This document shows, piece after piece, positions 42,402 through 52,005 of a stretch of DNA of 64,000 nucleotides. Made by a program: the position numbers and the translations under genes. Location of the stretch: the NCBI GenBank assembly GCA_018399955.1, contig JAGYNO010000004.1:1-64000 (forward strand), written 5' to 3'. This DNA is from Halanaerobium sp. (lineage in GTDB: Bacteria; Bacillota; Halanaerobiia; Halanaerobiales; Halanaerobiaceae). Positions within the stretch are counted from its first letter, which is position 1. Each line of letters starts with the position of its first letter. The notes beneath the pieces are model-generated. The model had not been told where the DNA came from, ran no database searches, and saw nothing but the letters and a program-made list of their open reading frames with translations.

Positions 42402-43625
42402 TTAGTTTTTCGGTAAATTTATTTTTACTTCTGTACCTTTACCTATTTCACTGTTAATCTCAAGTCCATAATCACTGCCAAAATAGTGCTGAATACGCTT
42501 GTGAACATTATTAATACCAATTCCAGTGATATGGCTTGTCATTTTATCTGTGTGTTCGTTTTCTGATTCGAGTAGGCTGCCGACTATATTATTATTTATA
42601 CCAATTCCAGAATCTTCGACTTTCAAAATAACTTTATCATCACAAATTTCAGACTTTATATTTATATCAATTGAATCTTTATCTTTAAAACCATGAATTA
42701 TAGAATTTTCAACTAAAGGTTGAATAGTCAAAACCGGTATGCTCATTTCCATTAATTTATCATCAATATCAATATTAAAATCAAATTTCTCCTGATGACG
42801 TTTCTTTTGAATTGTAATATAATCTTTAACACAATTTATCTCATCTTCAAGTTTAACTAATTTTTCAACATTTTTTAAACTGTAGCGTAGTAAATCTGAT
42901 AAAGCATAAACGACTTCTTCTGTTTCTCTGGCATTCTCGATTAATGAAAGCCTTGCAATTGAATTTAATACATTAAATAAGAAATGAGGATTGACCTGAG
43001 ACTGTAATATTTTTAACTTTTTAATACGGAGATATTCCTCCAACTTCCTTCTTGTTCTTGATTCTTCAAGCAGTTCTCTCTGATAAATATTGACTAATCC
43101 CATTTCAGCAATATAATTAGCTGTAAGAGATAAAAACTCTGTAGCAGCAATTAATCTATTCCTTGGTAAAATATCAATTTCTTTGTAGTGTTCTTTAATT
43201 ACTTCAAAATCAATTTCTATATCAGCTGTTCTTTCTTTTATTCTATTTAATGTTTTTTCACGGCCTTCTTCTTCCATAATTATCTGTCCACATAAAATTG
43301 TTCCAATAAAACGATTTTCTAATATTATTGGAGCAGCCATATCTATTAGACCAGATTCACATATATATGGAGTTGTTTTCCCTTTTTCTCTGGCTCTTTC
43401 ACCACCCTGAGCATCTGAAACTTTGCAGTGATGAAAACCTTTTTCACAGGAACGAATAGTTTTACAAAAAGAAGTAAAATTACTTGTTTTTGTAACAGGT
43501 ATACCTTCTCTATCAACAATAACAGCTGCAAGACCAGTAGCATCTGCAAATTTATCCTGAATATTCTGCAGAACTCCAACATTTATTACTTCTTTTAAAG
43601 AATAATCATCATTAATTTTAAACAC
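42402..43625 (-). CDS. PocR-domain sensor histidine kinase (LytS/YesM type)
   Basis: About 405 residues with no transmembrane segment. Residues about 10-175 are a PocR domain, the ligand-sensing module of the propanediol regulator PocR, with cysteines C54, C60, C67, C89 and C112. A short coiled coil leads to the His_kinase domain with the phospho-acceptor H214 in SQVNPHFLFNVLNSI and an HATPase (DSGIGINNNIV, GTEVKINLP). The start is uncertain: the GTG at 43625 touches GGAGG, while an in-frame ATT at 43616 has 8-base spacing. It probably senses 1,2-propanediol or a like metabolite in the cytoplasm. Confidence 0.92.
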   Translation of the reverse strand: MFKINDDYSLKEVINVGVLQNIQDKFADATGLAAVIVDREGIPVTKTSNFTSFCKTIRSCEKGFHHCKVSDAQGGERAREKGKTTPYICESGLIDMAAPIILENRFIGTILCGQIIMEEEGREKTLNRIKERTADIEIDFEVIKEHYKEIDILPRNRLIAATEFLSLTANYIAEMGLVNIYQRELLEESRTRRKLEEYLRIKKLKILQSQVNPHFLFNVLNSIARLSLIENARETEEVVYALSDLLRYSLKNVEKLVKLEDEINCVKDYITIQKKRHQEKFDFNIDIDDKLMEMSIPVLTIQPLVENSIIHGFKDKDSIDINIKSEICDDKVILKVEDSGIGINNNIVGSLLESENEHTDKMTSHITGIGINNVHKRIQHYFGSDYGLEINSEIGKGTEVKINLPKN

Positions 43626-43742
43626 CTCCAGATCAATTGAATATTTTAATAATTAATAATATTATAACATTTATTTATCTAAAAATAAATTATTATTAAA
43701 TTAAACTTAAAAAAATAAATATCATTGAATAAAACTATCCAC

Positions 43743-44144
43743 CTAAATTTCAAAATAATTTATAATATGATAACTTAAAAAAGCTGTAATTCCACATAAA
43801 AAACTACCCCATATTATGTCAATCACAGTTATTATTAGCGGCCAGTCTTTAATTGTCGCATAGTTTGTCATATCATAGGTAGAATAAGTAATAAATCCAA
43901 AAAACATGCCTGCAAATAATGCATACTGCCAGCTTGACAGAGCAACCGCTCTGTTTACAACAAAGAACATTAATCCACCAGCAAAAAACAAATAAAATAT
44001 TAAAGCTGCTCTAAAATTAAAGTTATCTTTCATCAAAAAGCCAATCTGTTTTCTATATAAATTTTCTGATGTAGAATACAGCCAAACAGCATCAATACCT
44101 AAAAAAACAAAAGATGTAATTAAATAATATTTAATTAAAGTCAT
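43743..44144 (-). CDS. DUF2177-type small membrane protein
   Basis: 133 residues with about four hydrophobic helices. FLGIDAVWLYSTSENLYRKQIGFL, GFITYSTYDMTNYATIKDWPL and IDIIWGSFLCGITAF match the DUF2177 pattern. Function unknown. It is 5 bases behind the M50 protease gene and so in the same unit. Confidence 0.8.
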   Translation of the reverse strand: MTLIKYYLITSFVFLGIDAVWLYSTSENLYRKQIGFLMKDNFNFRAALIFYLFFAGGLMFFVVNRAVALSSWQYALFAGMFFGFITYSTYDMTNYATIKDWPLIITVIDIIWGSFLCGITAFLSYHIINYFEI

Positions 44145-44149
44145 GAAAA

Positions 44150-45271
44150 TTATTCCCTCTCTTTTTTAATATTTTCCAACTGTCTAACCCTAATACCCGT
44201 CATCACATCTGATCGGGTAATTATTCCTTCAAGTTTGCCATTATCATTAAGTACAATTAATCTTCCAATGTCTTTTTGAAATAAAAGCTCAAATGCTTTA
44301 AATAAAGCATCCTCTTTTTTTACACTGTGAATATTTTCTTCCATAATTGCCTGGACTGGAGTATTGCTGTATTCCTCCTGAGGTATTTTTTGAGCATCTT
44401 CCATAGTTACAACCCCAACAACCTTATCATCTCTAGTTACAGGAAATCCTGAATGCTTATCTTCGAACATCTTCTCTATCAAACGGTGAACACTTAGATT
44501 AACAGGTACTGTTTTTACATCTTCTGTCATCAAATCACCAACTGTCAGATCAGATAGAGCAGACTTTATATTATTGAACTGATCTTCTTGAGCTGCAGCA
44601 ATATATAAATAAATAGCTATAAAAACAAGCAAAAAATTTCCAGTCATAAAACCAATAATACCAAAAAACAAAGAAAATCCTTTACCTACTCTGGCAGCTA
44701 TTTCGGTTGCCTCACGCAGTGTTTTTTTCTGAGCAATAAATGCCCTTAGTATTCTACCTCCATCTGATGGAAAAGCCGGCAGCAGATTAAATACAGCCAA
44801 AAAAATATTTAACTGTCCGGTATAAAGAATTACTAATCGAATATCTTCAATAATAAAGTCAGGTGAGCCCACAGCTGCCAGCATAAGCACTCCCCCTAAT
44901 ATCAGGCTTGCTGCTGGACCACTTGCAGCTATTTTAATTTCTTTTTTAGGATCTTCTGACATATCTTCCATATTTGCCAATCCACCTAAAAGCATCAGAG
45001 TAATGTCAGTAGTTTCGAGACCATTTTTTCTGGCAACCAGTGCATGTGATAATTCGTGAATCAAAACACTTATAAAAATTAAAACTGACATAACAGCACC
45101 TAAGATATATGGGTTAAAGATCAATTCTCTTCTAGCTATATCTGTATATTCTGTAAGATAAATTATATTGCTGCCAAAAGCCCAGGCAAAAAAAGGTAGA
45201 ATAATTAGAAGGCTAAAGTGAATTTTAACAGGTATGTCAAATAGCTGGCCAATTGTAAATGAGCTCTTCAT
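44150..45271 (-). CDS. M50 site-2 protease family protein with two CBS domains
   Basis: 373 residues. Zinc site H72-E73-x2-H76 in VLIHELSHALVARK and the second-ligand motif NLLPAFPSDGGRILRAF in transmembrane segments; C-terminal CBS pair (about 245-365: LMTEDVKTVPVNLSVHRLIEKM, IMEENIHSVKKEDALFKAFELL). This architecture cleaves membrane-bound substrates under nucleotide control, like SpoIVFB-type rhomboid-independent enzymes. The ATG overlaps the preceding stop by one base. Confidence 0.9.
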   Translation of the reverse strand: MKSSFTIGQLFDIPVKIHFSLLIILPFFAWAFGSNIIYLTEYTDIARRELIFNPYILGAVMSVLIFISVLIHELSHALVARKNGLETTDITLMLLGGLANMEDMSEDPKKEIKIAASGPAASLILGGVLMLAAVGSPDFIIEDIRLVILYTGQLNIFLAVFNLLPAFPSDGGRILRAFIAQKKTLREATEIAARVGKGFSLFFGIIGFMTGNFLLVFIAIYLYIAAAQEDQFNNIKSALSDLTVGDLMTEDVKTVPVNLSVHRLIEKMFEDKHSGFPVTRDDKVVGVVTMEDAQKIPQEEYSNTPVQAIMEENIHSVKKEDALFKAFELLFQKDIGRLIVLNDNGKLEGIITRSDVMTGIRVRQLENIKKERE

Positions 45272-46086
45272 TATATTTCCCCCTCAATTATACTTCCAAC
45301 TCCAGCAAATTTAACTTTATCACCCAGACTTTCTCTAAAATATGATGCAGCTTCTTTTCCTGTACAGTGAAGTGGATAAATCTCATTTGGATTTATTTTC
45401 GCAAAAAATTCACTGAGCTCTTTTAACTTATTTTTATCAGCATTCATTAAGTGCATACCACCAATAATTTTATCAACTTTATTTAAATCACTTTTGATTA
45501 TAATCTCCTTGATTATATTTTTTACACCTTTGTGGCTGCAGCCTAAAATTATAATTAAACCTTTTTTTCCCTCAAAATATAAACTTAAATCATCTGAAAA
45601 ATCATCTGTTTTATAACCACTGTTATTTTTACGTCTATATTTCTTATTTAAATAATTTTTAGCATTTTTAATCTCACCAGTTAAAAACATCCCTTTTTCT
45701 ATTTCACTCAAATTTTTTATTTCGTTAAAATCTTTAATTTGAGGGCCAGAATAAGATACTGGAGTCAATCTTTTACCCCGCATAGAATAACGATCTATTT
45801 GAAAGTCAGGATGAGCATATATCTCAAGATCTGCTTTTTTTTCTAAAAGATATGGAACTCCACCTGTATGATCATAATGCCCATGACTCAAAATTAATCC
45901 ATCAAGCTCATTAAGAGCAATACCCAAGTCTTGAGCATTTTGTTTTAAAACCATTCCTTGACCACTGTCAAACAAATATTTTTTGCTGTCAAATTCAAGA
46001 TATATTGAAAGCCCATGTTCAGCCAAAAGCCCCTGTTTATAAACTGTATTCTCTACTAAAATAGTCATTTTTAAATTTAAAGCCAT
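45271..46086 (-). CDS. metallo-beta-lactamase-fold hydrolase
   Basis: 271 residues, metal site H68-x-H70-x-D72-H73 in LSHGHYDHTGG, with later ligands in GCSHKGVKNI and PLHCTGK. It resembles the archaeal/bacterial 7,8-dihydropterin-6-yl-methyl-4-(beta-D-ribofuranosyl)aminobenzene 5'-phosphate synthase-like group, whose bacterial members have unknown substrates. GGAGGTC before the ATG. Co-transcribed with the M50 protease. Confidence 0.85.
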   Translation of the reverse strand: MALNLKMTILVENTVYKQGLLAEHGLSIYLEFDSKKYLFDSGQGMVLKQNAQDLGIALNELDGLILSHGHYDHTGGVPYLLEKKADLEIYAHPDFQIDRYSMRGKRLTPVSYSGPQIKDFNEIKNLSEIEKGMFLTGEIKNAKNYLNKKYRRKNNSGYKTDDFSDDLSLYFEGKKGLIIILGCSHKGVKNIIKEIIIKSDLNKVDKIIGGMHLMNADKNKLKELSEFFAKINPNEIYPLHCTGKEAASYFRESLGDKVKFAGVGSIIEGEI

Positions 46087-46148
46087 TATTTGACCTCCAG
46101 TCTTGAAAACAATTTAATCTACATATCAGATATTTAATATAATTATAA

Positions 46149-46412
46149 CTAAATTTCACAGCCGCAGCTGTTAGATATACTGCAGTTCATAGAAAATTGC
46201 ACATTTTCTTCAGTCATTTTATCTGTTATTTCTCCTAACATTTCAAAAATTTCATTACTTCTTCCATACACGATAGTTGATAAAGGGTTAGTCTCAGTTT
46301 CAAGACCAGTCTTATCTATAATTTTAATAACCTCTTTTACCTTTTCTCCCACCTTTTCTGTATAAAGGGGATAAAAGTTTATCTGAACAGATATATAAGG
46401 ATAATCAGCCAA
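46149..46412 (-). CDS. thiamine-binding-like protein of the YkoF/MTH1187 family
   Basis: 87 residues, ferredoxin-like alpha-beta fold: ISVQINFYPLYTEKVGEKVKEVIKIIDKTGLETETNPLSTIVYG (spread over residues 7-50) is the family pattern. Members bind thiamine or its pyrimidine part. The Cys-rich end (NCSISNSCGCEI) is not usual. Start codon TTG, 9 bases after GGAGG. Confidence 0.75.
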   Translation of the reverse strand: MADYPYISVQINFYPLYTEKVGEKVKEVIKIIDKTGLETETNPLSTIVYGRSNEIFEMLGEITDKMTEENVQFSMNCSISNSCGCEI

Positions 46413-46444
46413 TATGATTCACCTCCAATTAATATTTAAGTTTT

Positions 46445-48151
46445 TTAATATAGATTCAATATTTCATAAAGATAAACAAAATCATCGAGCAGAACTTCCA
46501 AAATTTCATCTGATATCAAAAAACCTCTTCGCTTCATATAATCAACAAAATCCTGAGTTAGTATCACTTCAATATTTGTAATCTGCTGGTTATTTTCTTT
46601 TAAATAATTATCAGTTAAGTTAAAGGTGTAATTTTCATCAAACTGTTTTAAGTAATCATTAACTGCTGATGCAGTATAATTACTAATTTCTCCAGATGAT
46701 TGAATAAATTTAATTCTTTTAAAAATCATTTTTTTTACTGAATCAACAGCTTCTTCTCTGTCTTGATGAGGCAGTACTGCTTCTTCTTTAAAATAGCCTT
46801 CTTTTAAAACTTCATAATCCTGCTCAGTTAAATGAGCAGCGGCGAAAAACGAAAGTCCATTGGGGTTTATCTTATCTATTTCTGAAATCTGTTTTAACAT
46901 CTGCTGCTGAGAAAGTTTAAATACAGATATTCCTGGATAAATAGCCTTATCAACTGCACTGCGGTCTTTTTTAACCCAGTTCTGAAGTTCAGAAAACAAG
47001 TTTGTAGTATATGTCATTGGTAAAACAAAGTCTAAATAATTTTCATCGAGCCATAATTTCCAATTCTGCAGAGCTCGGTATCTGGCTTCACTAATACCTG
47101 GTATAACATCAGCAGAAATTAAAATATCTGGATTTTCACTTCTCAAAATTTCTGTAGTTTCTTTAACCATTTGTGTAATTAAATCTTCTCTAAATTTATT
47201 CCATTCACTCTGTGCTCTTTTATTATTTTCTATATCAAGGATATCAAATCCTGTTTTTTCTGCAAATAAATTAATTGTATGTTCATCAAAACCAAAACTA
47301 GCTCTATATTCCTCAGGAAAACGAATATAATCTAAATTTATGCCGTCTAAATTATAATTTACAGCTAAATACTGATATCTTTTCTGTAAATATTTCCTAA
47401 CGTCTTTCCTTGAGGGACTAAGCCAGGTGGAATTATGATAAGTAACAATATTCCCATCTTTATCTTTATTTGCCCAATTAGGATTTTCCTGCAGAAGTCT
47501 TCCGGCTTTTCCAAGAGTGTTTTCATTAAAAACCCAGACCCAGGCATGTACTTCAATTCCCCTTTTATGTGCTTCTTCTATTAAAACCTGAAGAGGATCT
47601 TCTTGCCAGTTTTTAAAACGTGGATCCTGCTTAAAATAATTATTATCTGGAATAATGCTTAAACCTTTAAAAAAAACTTCAGGTATTATAACATTAAAAT
47701 TAGAATTTTTTGCTCTTTCTAAAAATTCAGCTATATCTTCTCTATTTCTTTTTTGAGAGAGAGTTCTGCTGTCAAGCCAAAAGGCTCTAAACTGGACAGG
47801 TTTTGATTCAACTGTCATTAATTCTATTTTTTTACTTAATTCTAAAATTTCTTTGGCTTTAATAACTGTTAGCTCATCATCCATCACTTGATAAGCATTA
47901 GCCATCTCCTTATTCATATTCTCAAGCTTATTCATTTTATTAGCTATTTCTTCTTGATCCACTAATTTATATTTATTTTCTATATTATTTACAGCTAACT
48001 CTGCTTCTCTTAAGGCTTTTTCTGCATCTCGAACTTTGAGAAGACTTGGTCTTGGATAATCTGTCTTAAAATAAGCAGCAGAACTAACAGAAAATATAAT
48101 AATTAAAAATAAAACTAATAATAGAATTGAATTAATTTTAATGTTTTTCAT
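46445..48151 (-). CDS. exported GHL10-family glycoside hydrolase-like protein
   Basis: 568 residues. Signal peptide (about 1-27, ILLLVLFLIIIFSVSSAA), a helical stretch (30-120), then a TIM barrel of the glycosyl hydrolase-like family 10 (VQFRAFWLDSRTLSQKRNREDI, VIIPEVFF, EVHAWVWVFN, GINLDYIRFPEEY). The Asp in LDGINLDYIRFP and others form the supposed active site. These enzymes act on envelope polysaccharides or secondary cell wall glycans; the substrate here is unknown. Its gene follows a sugar-binding protein gene by 21 bases. Confidence 0.85.
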   Translation of the reverse strand: MKNIKINSILLLVLFLIIIFSVSSAAYFKTDYPRPSLLKVRDAEKALREAELAVNNIENKYKLVDQEEIANKMNKLENMNKEMANAYQVMDDELTVIKAKEILELSKKIELMTVESKPVQFRAFWLDSRTLSQKRNREDIAEFLERAKNSNFNVIIPEVFFKGLSIIPDNNYFKQDPRFKNWQEDPLQVLIEEAHKRGIEVHAWVWVFNENTLGKAGRLLQENPNWANKDKDGNIVTYHNSTWLSPSRKDVRKYLQKRYQYLAVNYNLDGINLDYIRFPEEYRASFGFDEHTINLFAEKTGFDILDIENNKRAQSEWNKFREDLITQMVKETTEILRSENPDILISADVIPGISEARYRALQNWKLWLDENYLDFVLPMTYTTNLFSELQNWVKKDRSAVDKAIYPGISVFKLSQQQMLKQISEIDKINPNGLSFFAAAHLTEQDYEVLKEGYFKEEAVLPHQDREEAVDSVKKMIFKRIKFIQSSGEISNYTASAVNDYLKQFDENYTFNLTDNYLKENNQQITNIEVILTQDFVDYMKRRGFLISDEILEVLLDDFVYLYEILNLY

Positions 48152-48172
48152 CTTTTTCTCCTTATAAAAATA

Positions 48173-49504
48173 TTATTCTTTATTCAAAATTCTTCTGCTG
48201 CCAATCTCCATTAATTCTAATGCTTCCTCAGCAGAAATTTTACCCGCAAAAGCTCTTGCAAACTGTTGATCCATTAATTTTATTATATCATTTGATTTTT
48301 GTTCAAGCAGAGTTAAGTCCGTAGTTTTATCTAAGTTAGACATTAATACTTGTCTTGCATTTTCGGTTAAAGAATTATAATCACTTGAAGTATAATAATT
48401 ATTATTATATTCATTCAAAAAATTATTTTCTGTTATATCTAAATTATCTGTTTCTATTTTAGCAGATGGTAGTACTCCTGTTAATTCAGAAAACTCAAGC
48501 TGTGATTCTGAATTTGTGATAAAAGCTGCAAATTCTGCTGTTTCTTTTTTGAATTCTGCATCCTTTGGTATAACAAAATTCATCAGTGAAGCATTTAGTA
48601 TTCCTGCTTCACCAGTAGGAAGTGGAGCCAATCCTGTCATATCTCTAATATATTCAGAATCATTTTCTATTCTTTTTAAAAATTGAGGTGCAGTAATTAA
48701 TATAGCTAAATCATTTTCCAAATATCTTTCTACAGCAATATTGAAATCAGCTGTCAGACTATCTGATGGAATAATATCTTTTTCTGCCAGTCTTTGATAA
48801 TTAAGAATTATTTCTAAAGCTTTTTCTGTATTGAAAGCCGGTATTAAATTTCCTTCTTTTTCTTCAAATAATTTTATTCCTGCTTTTAAAAATTCCTGAT
48901 AAATTTTTATTCTCGGCATAAAAGCATAAACATCAGTTTTTTCTCTTATAACTTCTGCTGCAGCATATAATTCCTTATATGTTTCAGGCGGTTTGGCAGG
49001 ATCTAAACCAGCAATCATAAATATTTCTTTATTATATGCCATAATTCTTGAACTTAAATACCAGGGAAAAGCATAAACTTTTCCTTGATAGCGACCTGTT
49101 TCCCATAATTTTTGATAAAATTGCTTACTATAATCTTTTTTGAATTCTGAAATAGGATAAAGATGTCCTTCATTCAGAAGTGAAGACATTAATTCTGGAG
49201 ATAAATTTACCAATTGAGGAAGATCTCCTCCCATTCTGAACATTAAATTTTGTTTGACTGCATAAAAACTCAAATCTTCCCATTTGATTTTTATATTTGG
49301 ATTTTTAAATTGATATTCATTAATTTTCTTTAAAAAATAATCTTCATAATTAGATTTTAAATTGATTGTCCAGAACTCAACTTCTTTATAATTGTTTTCT
49401 GCGGCAGCTGAAAATGAAGGGAATAAAAATATAAGTAAAAAACAAGATATAATACTAAATAAAAATATTTTTTGATTCACTTTATGATTTATTATAATTT
49501 TCAT
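48173..49504 (-). CDS. extracellular solute-binding protein, family 1 (orphan)
   Basis: 443 residues from the ATG at 49504, GGAG six bases before it; the TTG four codons earlier is the frame start. Signal peptide MKIIINHKVNQKIFLFSIIS-FLLIFLFPSFSAAA with no clear lipobox. The ABC sugar-binding fold shows in EVEFWTINLKSNYEDYFLKKINEYQ, KVYAFPWYLSSRIMAYNKEIF and TGLAPLPTGEAG. No permease or ATPase gene is near, so it either works with distant ones or has a sensory role; neighbour is the GHL10 gene. Confidence 0.88.
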   Translation of the reverse strand: MKIIINHKVNQKIFLFSIISCFLLIFLFPSFSAAAENNYKEVEFWTINLKSNYEDYFLKKINEYQFKNPNIKIKWEDLSFYAVKQNLMFRMGGDLPQLVNLSPELMSSLLNEGHLYPISEFKKDYSKQFYQKLWETGRYQGKVYAFPWYLSSRIMAYNKEIFMIAGLDPAKPPETYKELYAAAEVIREKTDVYAFMPRIKIYQEFLKAGIKLFEEKEGNLIPAFNTEKALEIILNYQRLAEKDIIPSDSLTADFNIAVERYLENDLAILITAPQFLKRIENDSEYIRDMTGLAPLPTGEAGILNASLMNFVIPKDAEFKKETAEFAAFITNSESQLEFSELTGVLPSAKIETDNLDITENNFLNEYNNNYYTSSDYNSLTENARQVLMSNLDKTTDLTLLEQKSNDIIKLMDQQFARAFAGKISAEEALELMEIGSRRILNKE

Positions 49505-49568
49505 AGTTTTCTCCAATCTTATAGCTAATAATATTTGTTTTGATTAAATAAAAAATGTATCTAGACGA

Positions 49569-49596
49569 TAAAAGCCTCTCAAATGAGAGGCTTTTA
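49569..49596. terminator. terminator downstream of the lipid kinase gene
   Basis: TAAAAGCCTCTCA and TGAGAGGCTTTTA form a perfect 13-pair inverted repeat with a 2-base centre. It lies about 100 bases after the lipid kinase stop and can act in both directions. Confidence 0.8.
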
Positions 49597-49696
49597 CCTG
49601 GCAGCAGGGCAAAATTGTTTTGATAAATTATATATTTTTCTTTCATATATAATATATTTAGTCATAATCTAATTTTATCCTGCATTAATTTAAAAG

Positions 49697-50593
49697 TTAT
49701 GCTGTAAAAACTTTTAAAGCTGAAGGTAAAAGCTTAATCTCTAAAGGAAATCTTGGACCTTTTTCTCCATCAATATCACAGTGATCGATATTCTTGTTAA
49801 TATTAATTTCTTCAATTTTAAAGTGATTATCCTGAAGATATATTAAATTATCATTATTAACATAATTACCCTGAAAAATTTCTGCAGCTGCTGAACCAAC
49901 CTTTAAAATATTACCTGCTTTAACAGCAATAAAATCAAATAATCCATCATCTACAGATGCATTTTTAGCTATATTTTTAAATCCACCTGCATCTTTGCTG
50001 TTAAAAATAAAAAAAGCAAGAAAATCACCAGCAAATTTTTCTTTAGATGTACTTATTTTAAGTGACATGGGCTTTAAATTCGGCAGTTCTTTTAAAGCAT
50101 ATAGATAATAGGCAACTTTACCAAGTCTATTTTTCATTTCTGTTTCTGTGCCGTGTGCAATACTAGAAATTATACCACCAACACATACATTTAAAAAATA
50201 GCGATTATTTACCTTGCCTATATCTATCTCTTTTATATTCCATTTTAAAATTCTATCAATACTTTTCTCTATACTCTGAGACATTCCTAAAAAAGAGGCA
50301 AAATCATTCGCTGTTCCAGAAGGGATAATTCCTAGAGGCAGCTCTATATTATTTTTCTGCATAATATTGAGAACATTACTTGCTGTGCCATCTCCACCCG
50401 CAACAATTACTGCTCTATATCTGTTATTAATATCAATAAAAGCAGAATCAAAGTTTCCTGATTCATTAGTTCTGAAAATATTAATTTGAAAACCTGCTTT
50501 TTGAAATTTTGCAATAAAAGAATCTAGATATCTGGGAAAGGACTTATCACCTGCAGCAGGATTATATATTAATTTAATTATTTTTGCAGTCAT
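49697..50593 (-). CDS. diacylglycerol kinase-family lipid kinase (YegS/DgkB type)
   Basis: 298 residues with IYNPAAGDKSF at the N-terminus, the nucleotide loop GGDGTASNVLN (near residue 68), GTANDFAS (near 97) and C-terminal CDIDGEKG. It phosphorylates lipids such as diacylglycerol. The ATG at 50593 is 8 bases from AGGAG; the TTG before it is the frame opening. Confidence 0.92.
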   Translation of the reverse strand: MTAKIIKLIYNPAAGDKSFPRYLDSFIAKFQKAGFQINIFRTNESGNFDSAFIDINNRYRAVIVAGGDGTASNVLNIMQKNNIELPLGIIPSGTANDFASFLGMSQSIEKSIDRILKWNIKEIDIGKVNNRYFLNVCVGGIISSIAHGTETEMKNRLGKVAYYLYALKELPNLKPMSLKISTSKEKFAGDFLAFFIFNSKDAGGFKNIAKNASVDDGLFDFIAVKAGNILKVGSAAAEIFQGNYVNNDNLIYLQDNHFKIEEININKNIDHCDIDGEKGPRFPLEIKLLPSALKVFTA

Positions 50594-50652
50594 CAAATCA
50601 GCTCCTATTTCTAATATTATTATATCATAGAAAGAGTTTTAAAAACAAAAAA

Positions 50653-50682
50653 ATTCCCCTTTTATCTTCCTAAAAAGGGAAT
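50653..50682 (-). terminator. terminator of the aldo/keto reductase gene
   Basis: On the minus strand ATTCCCTTTT, loop, AAAAGGGGAAT, then TTTTTTTG. It lies about 100 bases after the stop codon at 50786 and just before the lipid kinase start. Confidence 0.8.
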
Positions 50683-50785
50683 CTTAGATAATGATTAATA
50701 ATTATTTTAGAAAAGAAATGGATGATTCATATTTTTTATAACTATCGAGTTTGCTTACAAAATAATATTAGTATTACAAATATGA

Positions 50786-51913
50786 TCACTGTTCAAAAAA
50801 TTGATGCACCTCTTTTAATAGATCAATTATATCTAAATTTTGAGGACAAGCTTCTTCACACTGACCACATTCAATGCAGTTATCTGCTCTGGCAGCTTCA
50901 TCCATTCCATAATATTTTTTAGCTATCTCTTCACCTTTATCAAGCAGTTTAGCCTGATTGTAGAGATGAAGGTTACCTGGAATATCAACACCTACCGGAC
51001 AGGGTAGACAGTATTCACAGCGGGTACATAATACCGGGCCTCGCATTTTTTCTGCTGCTTTTTTCATCATTTCATAGTCAGAATCACTAAATAATCCAAC
51101 CTTAGATTGATCTGCAGCTTTAATATTTTCTTCTACCTGCTGCATAGTACTCATACCACTTAAGACAAATGCTGCTTCTTTTTGACTCCAGAGCCAGTGG
51201 AGTGCCCATTCAACAGGTGTCCAATCTTTATTTTGTGAAGCAAATAACTCCTTTACTTCTTCTGGTGGTTCTTGTGCCAGCCAGCCTCCTCTGAGAGGTT
51301 CCATAATTATTACTCCAATACCTTTTTCATAAGCTCGTTTTAATCCTTTTTTCCCAGCCTGATACTCGGTATCTAAGTAATTATATTGAATCTGACAAAA
51401 ATCCCAGTCATAACTATCTAAAATTTTCTCAAATACTTGATAGCTGTCATGAAAAGAAAAACCCAAATACTTAATTTTACCTTGATTCTTTTTTTCTTCA
51501 GCCCAATTTAAGATATCTAGATTTTCTATTGTTTCCCATCTTTTTTTATTAAGTCCATGCAGTAGATAAAAATCTATTGTTTCGACTTCCAATTTTTCCA
51601 GCTGTTTATTAAAATATTTATCAAGATCAGCCTTTTCTTCAAGCTCCCACATTGGGAGTTTTGTTGCAAGATATACTTTATCGCGGTAGCCATCTTTAAG
51701 TACTTTTGCTACAAGTCTTTCGCTTTCACCCTGGTGATAGGGCCAGGCTGTATCAATATAGTTAACTCCTTTATCAACAGCATAACGAATCATTTCAATT
51801 GCTTTTTCTTCATCAATATCTGCAGAATCATCACCATTTATCGGCAGCCGCATTGCTCCAAAACCGAGTGCTGAAACCTCAATATCAAGATCCCCAAATT
51901 TTCTATACTGCAT
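50786..51913 (-). CDS. aldo/keto reductase with C-terminal 2[4Fe-4S] ferredoxin domain
   Basis: 375 residues. AKR barrel at about 1-270 (MQYRKFGDLDIEVSALGFGAMRLP, YIDTAWPYHQGESE with the catalytic Asp and Tyr, KLPMW, FYLLHGLNK), then C-terminal CTRCEYCLPCPVGVDIP and CIECGQCEEACPQNLDI, the four-cysteine [4Fe-4S] motifs. This Fe-S fused AKR subfamily is common in anaerobes; its physiological substrate is unknown. Confidence 0.92.
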   Translation of the reverse strand: MQYRKFGDLDIEVSALGFGAMRLPINGDDSADIDEEKAIEMIRYAVDKGVNYIDTAWPYHQGESERLVAKVLKDGYRDKVYLATKLPMWELEEKADLDKYFNKQLEKLEVETIDFYLLHGLNKKRWETIENLDILNWAEEKKNQGKIKYLGFSFHDSYQVFEKILDSYDWDFCQIQYNYLDTEYQAGKKGLKRAYEKGIGVIIMEPLRGGWLAQEPPEEVKELFASQNKDWTPVEWALHWLWSQKEAAFVLSGMSTMQQVEENIKAADQSKVGLFSDSDYEMMKKAAEKMRGPVLCTRCEYCLPCPVGVDIPGNLHLYNQAKLLDKGEEIAKKYYGMDEAARADNCIECGQCEEACPQNLDIIDLLKEVHQFFEQ

Positions 51914-52005
51914 TTCTTGCCCCTCCAGTTATCATATTTAAATTATTTTAATTTTTATGATTTCTTAATTTTTATATTTCAAGAGATCTCTTTAAATACC
52001 TGCTT

